From NCBI GenBank assembly GCA_023333565.1, contig JAJKFH010002581.1, positions 682,001 through 746,000 on the forward strand: a DNA stretch of 64,000 nt, read 5' to 3'. Source of the stretch: Puffinus mauretanicus. Lineage: Eukaryota; Chordata; Aves; Procellariiformes; Procellariidae. Positions 59,776 to 64,000 of this stretch are shown here, in pieces; the stretch's first letter is position 1, and the number at the start of each line of letters is the position of its first letter. The notes under the pieces are model-generated. The model saw nothing but the letters and a program-made list of their open reading frames with translations, made no database searches and was not told the DNA's origin. The position numbers and the translations under genes are program-made.

Positions 59776-62700
59776 GGCTCAGCGTCAGGAGCTGCAAACA
59801 GCAAGTGGGGTGACCTGGCTTGTACACTGAGAGAGGTGCAGCCCTCGTGCTGGGTTCTGGATTGCCCGGGAGGTACCCATGTCCCCAGAGGCTGCACCGC
59901 TCGCTGAACAACCCTCCTGCTGCCGGGAACCTCCTGCTCATGTGCTGGCTTATATTTGTTCCAGCAGTGCAATGGCAGGGAAATCAGTGGTGTTGGGGTG
60001 TGTGAAGGTCTGCCTTTTCACCTTTTACTAGCACAGACTTTATTAGAGAATTAACTCCATAAATTCCGGCATCCATGTAATTATCAGTGGTCTTCATGCC
60101 TTTGGGGGTCAACCATAGCCTAAAAACTTCTTCTGTTACAAACTTTCCTAAAGGATCTTCTTGTATTTACGATCCCCTAAACGCCCTTGGAAACTCCAGG
60201 AGAACGATAAGAATCAGGCCGGAGGCTTTTTGTCAGCTTTGACTAATGAAAAACCCACTTCATGAAACGGAGTGACCTTCTTTCCAAAATACCATGGCCG
60301 TGTCCCAGACACCAAGGTCTAAGGACGGGTGAGTTCATAGTTTATGGCTTTGTTTTCAAATCAGTATATTCATATTCAGAAAAGGTTTTTTTTTTTTAAA
60401 AAAAGGAAGATATTCTCAGAGCATCTACAGGGACTGAAAAAGTTCTCAGCGAAGCAGTATTTTTTTGGCTTGCCACTGAGTTACCTTAAGTACTGCCATC
60501 AGCACAGGAACCACTCAGAATTTAATCAGATCTGCTGAGAATAGCAATTTGCCTTTCAAATGCCAAAATAAAAATTAATACAAGCAGTTTTTCCCTAATT
60601 TTTTTCTGACTTGCAAAACGGGCCGTCACGTGGCAAACCGAAGGGGAGGAGGGGGGCTGCCTCGCATGCCGGCATGGCGCTCGGAGCTGCAGGAGGAGGT
60701 CTGAGGGCTGCGGGGAGGCCCTTTCTCAGCAAGATGTGACAAACGCTGTTTTGTCTCACCACAGCGGCTCGTGGGGACTAACACGCAGCGAGGCAGTTGC
60801 AGCAAGGATGGGGAGCAAAGCCTTGGCAGCACAGCCTGTTACCTGTTTCGCACAGATGCTGGGTGTTATAAAAGCCCCTCTCAGCCCCTTTTGGCTTGGT
60901 TTTAGGATTACCTGGCGGGGGGGAAACAACAAATTGGGATTACCTGGCGGGGGGAGGAAATCAAGGGTATTGCCAAGATGCACCTCCCGGCTGCGGGTTC
61001 AGCAGGACCTGCCTGAAAGCTGGGAGGCAGGAGGATGCACGTGATGTTAGAGAAGCCTCAGGCAGCAGCTTTCCCAGCTCAACAGCAGCAGAAGCAAAGC
61101 TGCTTCTCCTGCCTTTGCTGTTCTCTGCTGCCTTCTTGACAGGCATCTTCAGCCCTTCTTCCCCATCACTCCCTATGCCGAGGACATGCAGATGTTCCCA
61201 TCAAAAGGTCTTAGATCCCTGCTGGAAGAGTTCATGCCCTTGATTTCATAACTCTGAAAGGGGAAAAAGGAAGAGCAGCTACAAGAAAAACAATCTCTGA
61301 ACAACAATTCTTCCCGACGCTCCTTTCCAGAGTGTGTGATGGACAGAAGGGGGATGGCACTGAGCTGCAGTCCTGCATCACAGCGCTGGCCTTCGCCTCT
61401 GCTGAACATGGACGGCACGGCAGCTGGGACCTCGGTGCTGCCAAGCTGGAGACGGCGCAGCTCTCACCCCGTCCCGTCCCTCTCGGGCTCTCTCTCCCAG
61501 GGGTCTGAGTCAACTAGAGGAATGTGTGGGGAATGCCAACACACTGAAGTAGAGCAGAGGAAGAAAACAACAAAAGGAAAACATTATTTGGGCTTTTTTT
61601 TTTGCATGAATCTCATTAAAAATGCCATAATTAGAGAGGGAAAAAGAGTTACAGCTAAATTCATCAATTCTACAGTTTTTATGCTTTGCATAATCCTAGG
61701 AAACCACAGTTTCAAACGCCGTGAGGCACCACTTCAAAATATCAGCATGCCTGGAGACATCCCCTCCTACCATGTACCCTGCACTCCTTGGGGACCAGCT
61801 CTCCCCTTCGCAATCCCTGCCCGCTCGCCTCACACTCCTGCCTTCCTCCAGCCCCCCTGTCCGGGGCCACAAGCCCCCTGCACCACGATTAGTCCCCCAG
61901 CACCCGCGCAGCCTCCCCAGCCCCAGCGGCTCCCTGTGGACCTCCTCCTCTGTAACGCCTTTTGCCGCACGGCAGTGGCCGGAGCAGCTGCTGAGCCAGG
62001 GCTGGGAGCTGCTGCGCCCGGCCACCACCACCCAGCACCCACCGCGCACGCCAGAGGTGTTGCCTGACGGGACACCGTGTTGAAGCGGTCCTTCTGCAAC
62101 ACCCTTTCCCTGGCTGCTGCCTCTTTCCAGGAGGCCTTTCCTGTTGCACGACCCTCAGCAGTCCCCGCGGCATGCTGCGTGACCCAAAGCCTGGGGGCTA
62201 CGCTGGGGACAAAGCCCAGAAGGAAGCGAGGGCACCTAGGATCTGCCACCCCACGTTCCTGCTGCCAGCAAGGGGGCACAGCTGCAGCCGTGAACTCATC
62301 GGCATCTGCCAGGGCAAAGAGTTCAGGCTCTGATCCCCACATTCACAGCAGGGGTTAACACAAGCATGGTCTCTTTTAACCCTGCATTAAAAATAGCAAA
62401 TTGCCTGAGGCTATGCCTGCAAAGGCAGGTTTGCGAGGCCTTAGAAGACATTTGATGTGTCCTACACCATCATGTAGAAAAGCTGTCCCTTTCAAGCACC
62501 TCTCAGTAAGGACCTGTGTAAGTGTTTGTTTGGAATGAAATACTAGGAATAAACTATTTTGGACATTCTTTAAAAAAAAAAAAAAGGCAGGGGCGGATAC
62601 TACTATATGTTTTTCTCTGAAACACTGAAATACAGGCTGGCTCGGCCAGCCCTGGCTCTGGTGTGCCGGTAGTACAAGCAGGCACAGCTTAAGCAAACGC

Positions 62701-64000
62701 CACCTTTTGTCTGAAAGAAGCTGCGGGGGGGAGAAGACTAAAAGGGATTTAATTTTCTGCCTTAGGACCAAGAGGGTTTTCCAAGATCTCCTTAGAAATT
62801 GGACCATAATGAAAGCGGCGTGGCATGGTTGAATGTCCAACCCCAGCCAGCCAGGAGGCAAACAATGCCGGAGAGCCGGACCGCGGCCAGGCGAGCCTGC
62901 CTCCACGCGCAGTGCCCAGCTGGCTCCCATGCTGGCACGTCCTGCGCCGCCTTGAAAATCTCTCCTTCGGACGGCGTTCAATTTAATGCATTGATGTATC
63001 AGGCAGCAGGCACCCAGATCGGAATCCTGCTGGCATGCGTTTTGGGAGGCAGGGGTGCCCACTGCCTGGTGGGACCCAGAAGGATGGCAGAGCAAGGGGG
63101 ACTTTCTGGAGGAGGTTTTGCCACCAACTACTGTCCTAGAAAAAGCTACAAACTCTTCTTTTTGCAGTTTCAGGTCACATCCAGTAAATTTTAGGGGTTA
63201 ATTTTGTTGTATCCAGCACACCCCCAGGGCTCCCCCACCCTGCCCAGGGCCCAGGACCCCATTTCATATCTCATCTGCAATCAAACATCTGCTTAGAAAG
63301 CAGCCAACACTGTAGAGCTACATTTGTTTCTGCAAGAGCAAGGTTTGTGCTGGGTGCTGTATCGTGTGGGGGTTGTTGCCATGGGAAATATCGGTGTTTG
63401 TCAAAACTTTAAAATCCAAAGCAGCGTACCAAAGCATCCCGCTCCCTCTTGTGCAGCGTGCCCACAAAGCTGGGGACAAATTAAAACAGTGGCAAAGTGA
63501 CTGTAGAGAGGATGGGGAATTAAATTTGTTTGATTAACATTAAAGAGAGAAAGAAATAGGCAGCAGTGAGGAAAACTGCTGAGAGTATCGGCATGTAAAC
63601 AAAAAGTATCAGGGAAAAACAGGCCAAAAGGCAAAGGAGTTAATTAATAGTGACATTTTATTTGACTTTGGTGACATTAAGAGAGAGTCCTGTGGCTTCA
63701 AACCCAGCACTGAAATTGCATTGCAATCAGTGCTCAGGGTTGTAAAGAGTTTCTGTTACATGGGTATTAATTACACTAATTAGTGGCAAGGCCGTGCCTT
63801 GGCTGTGGCTCCCAGCGCAGGTGGGTGAGGGGTGGCCCCGTCCCTCTGCTCAGCGTGGGGAGGACAAAGCGCTGCTCCCTCCTCCCCAGCTGGTCAACAC
63901 CCAGAAGAGAGAGGAAGAAGGGGGGGAAGTGAGAACTGCCCCACGCCCCAGTGTCGGCCCTACTGACACTCCTCCAAAAATGCAATGCTCTGCCAAGCAA
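59776..64000. other. Intergenic, no gene seen
   Basis: About 4.2 kb with no supported gene. There is a 32-bp period duplication at 60905-60958 and a cluster of TAATTA-type strings near the right end (63640-63647, 63766-63783). Long frames at 61336-62342 are in GC-rich sequence and lack recognisable domains. Confidence 0.55.
60905..60958 (+). repeat. Short tandem duplication
   Basis: GGATTACCTGGCGGGGGG occurs at 60905-60922 and again at 60937-60954, a period of 32 bp. The copies are nearly identical, implying a local recent duplication. Confidence 0.75.

Noticed and set aside
61336..62067. 243-codon plus-strand frame
   Set aside because: Its Pro-rich second half reflects GC composition; no recognisable family, and competing long frames occur on the opposite strand.
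62376..63095. 239-codon minus-strand frame
   Set aside because: It includes a homopolymer-encoded Phe run and no domain; appears to be a chance frame.
1..64000. CRISPR arrays, operons, insertion sequences or other prokaryotic systems
   Set aside because: No regularly spaced repeats, ribosome-binding sites or gene-dense organisation; splice sites, CR1 LINEs and an ERV LTR show this is a vertebrate genome.

Overview
This is vertebrate genomic DNA, almost certainly from a bird of Neoaves. Evidence for a bird: several CR1 LINE copies with the CR1 3' terminal octamer repeat (ATTCTATG-like), a compact gene layout and no mammalian SINE/L1 load. A 580-bp solo LTR of a family I associate with neoavian genomes points to Neoaves rather than a fowl. 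Nearly all apparent open reading frames are chance frames; two protein-coding loci can be supported.

Layout. Positions 1-16751 look like the first intron of UBR5, transcribed on the minus strand: A-rich on the plus strand, holding an old CR1 fragment (3905-5035), a MIR-like SINE remnant (about 6575-6685) and low-complexity A tracts. The first coding exon of UBR5 (E3 ubiquitin ligase) lies at 16752-16813 minus, encoding [15 protein letters not shown]... and ending in a consensus splice donor. It sits in a CpG island (about 16280-17850) whose upstream part carries a YY1/TISU-like element, CCAAT box, full CRE, E-box and GC box. From 17851 to 43900 I see no protein-coding exon, only repeats: a CR1 scrap (20533-20622), a long young-looking CR1 with an undamaged reverse-transcriptase frame (about 21885-23804), an ancient CR1 piece (about 31530-31645), a CpG/octamer cluster (28160-28350) and a G-quadruplex-type motif (36668-36692).

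ODF1, the outer dense fibre small heat-shock-like protein of the sperm tail (also HSPB10), is on the plus strand: exon 1 coding 44127-44365, phase-2 intron, exon 2 coding 46582-46894, polyadenylation signal 47004-47009. The order UBR5 (minus) then ODF1 (plus) matches human 8q22.3, where KLF10 follows; KLF10 is not in this window. The bird ODF1 lacks the Cys-X-Pro repeat tail that defines the mammalian protein. Downstream (47010-64000) is intergenic DNA containing a clear nested insertion, an ERVL-type solo LTR (49011-49590) inside a minus-strand CR1, with a 5-bp target duplication, plus two more CR1-family pieces.

The two genes share synteny but not an evident joint function. No exotic system was found. 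The points most worth following are the structure of avian ODF1, the UBR5 promoter/uORF arrangement with a strand-composition switch across it, and the nested LTR.
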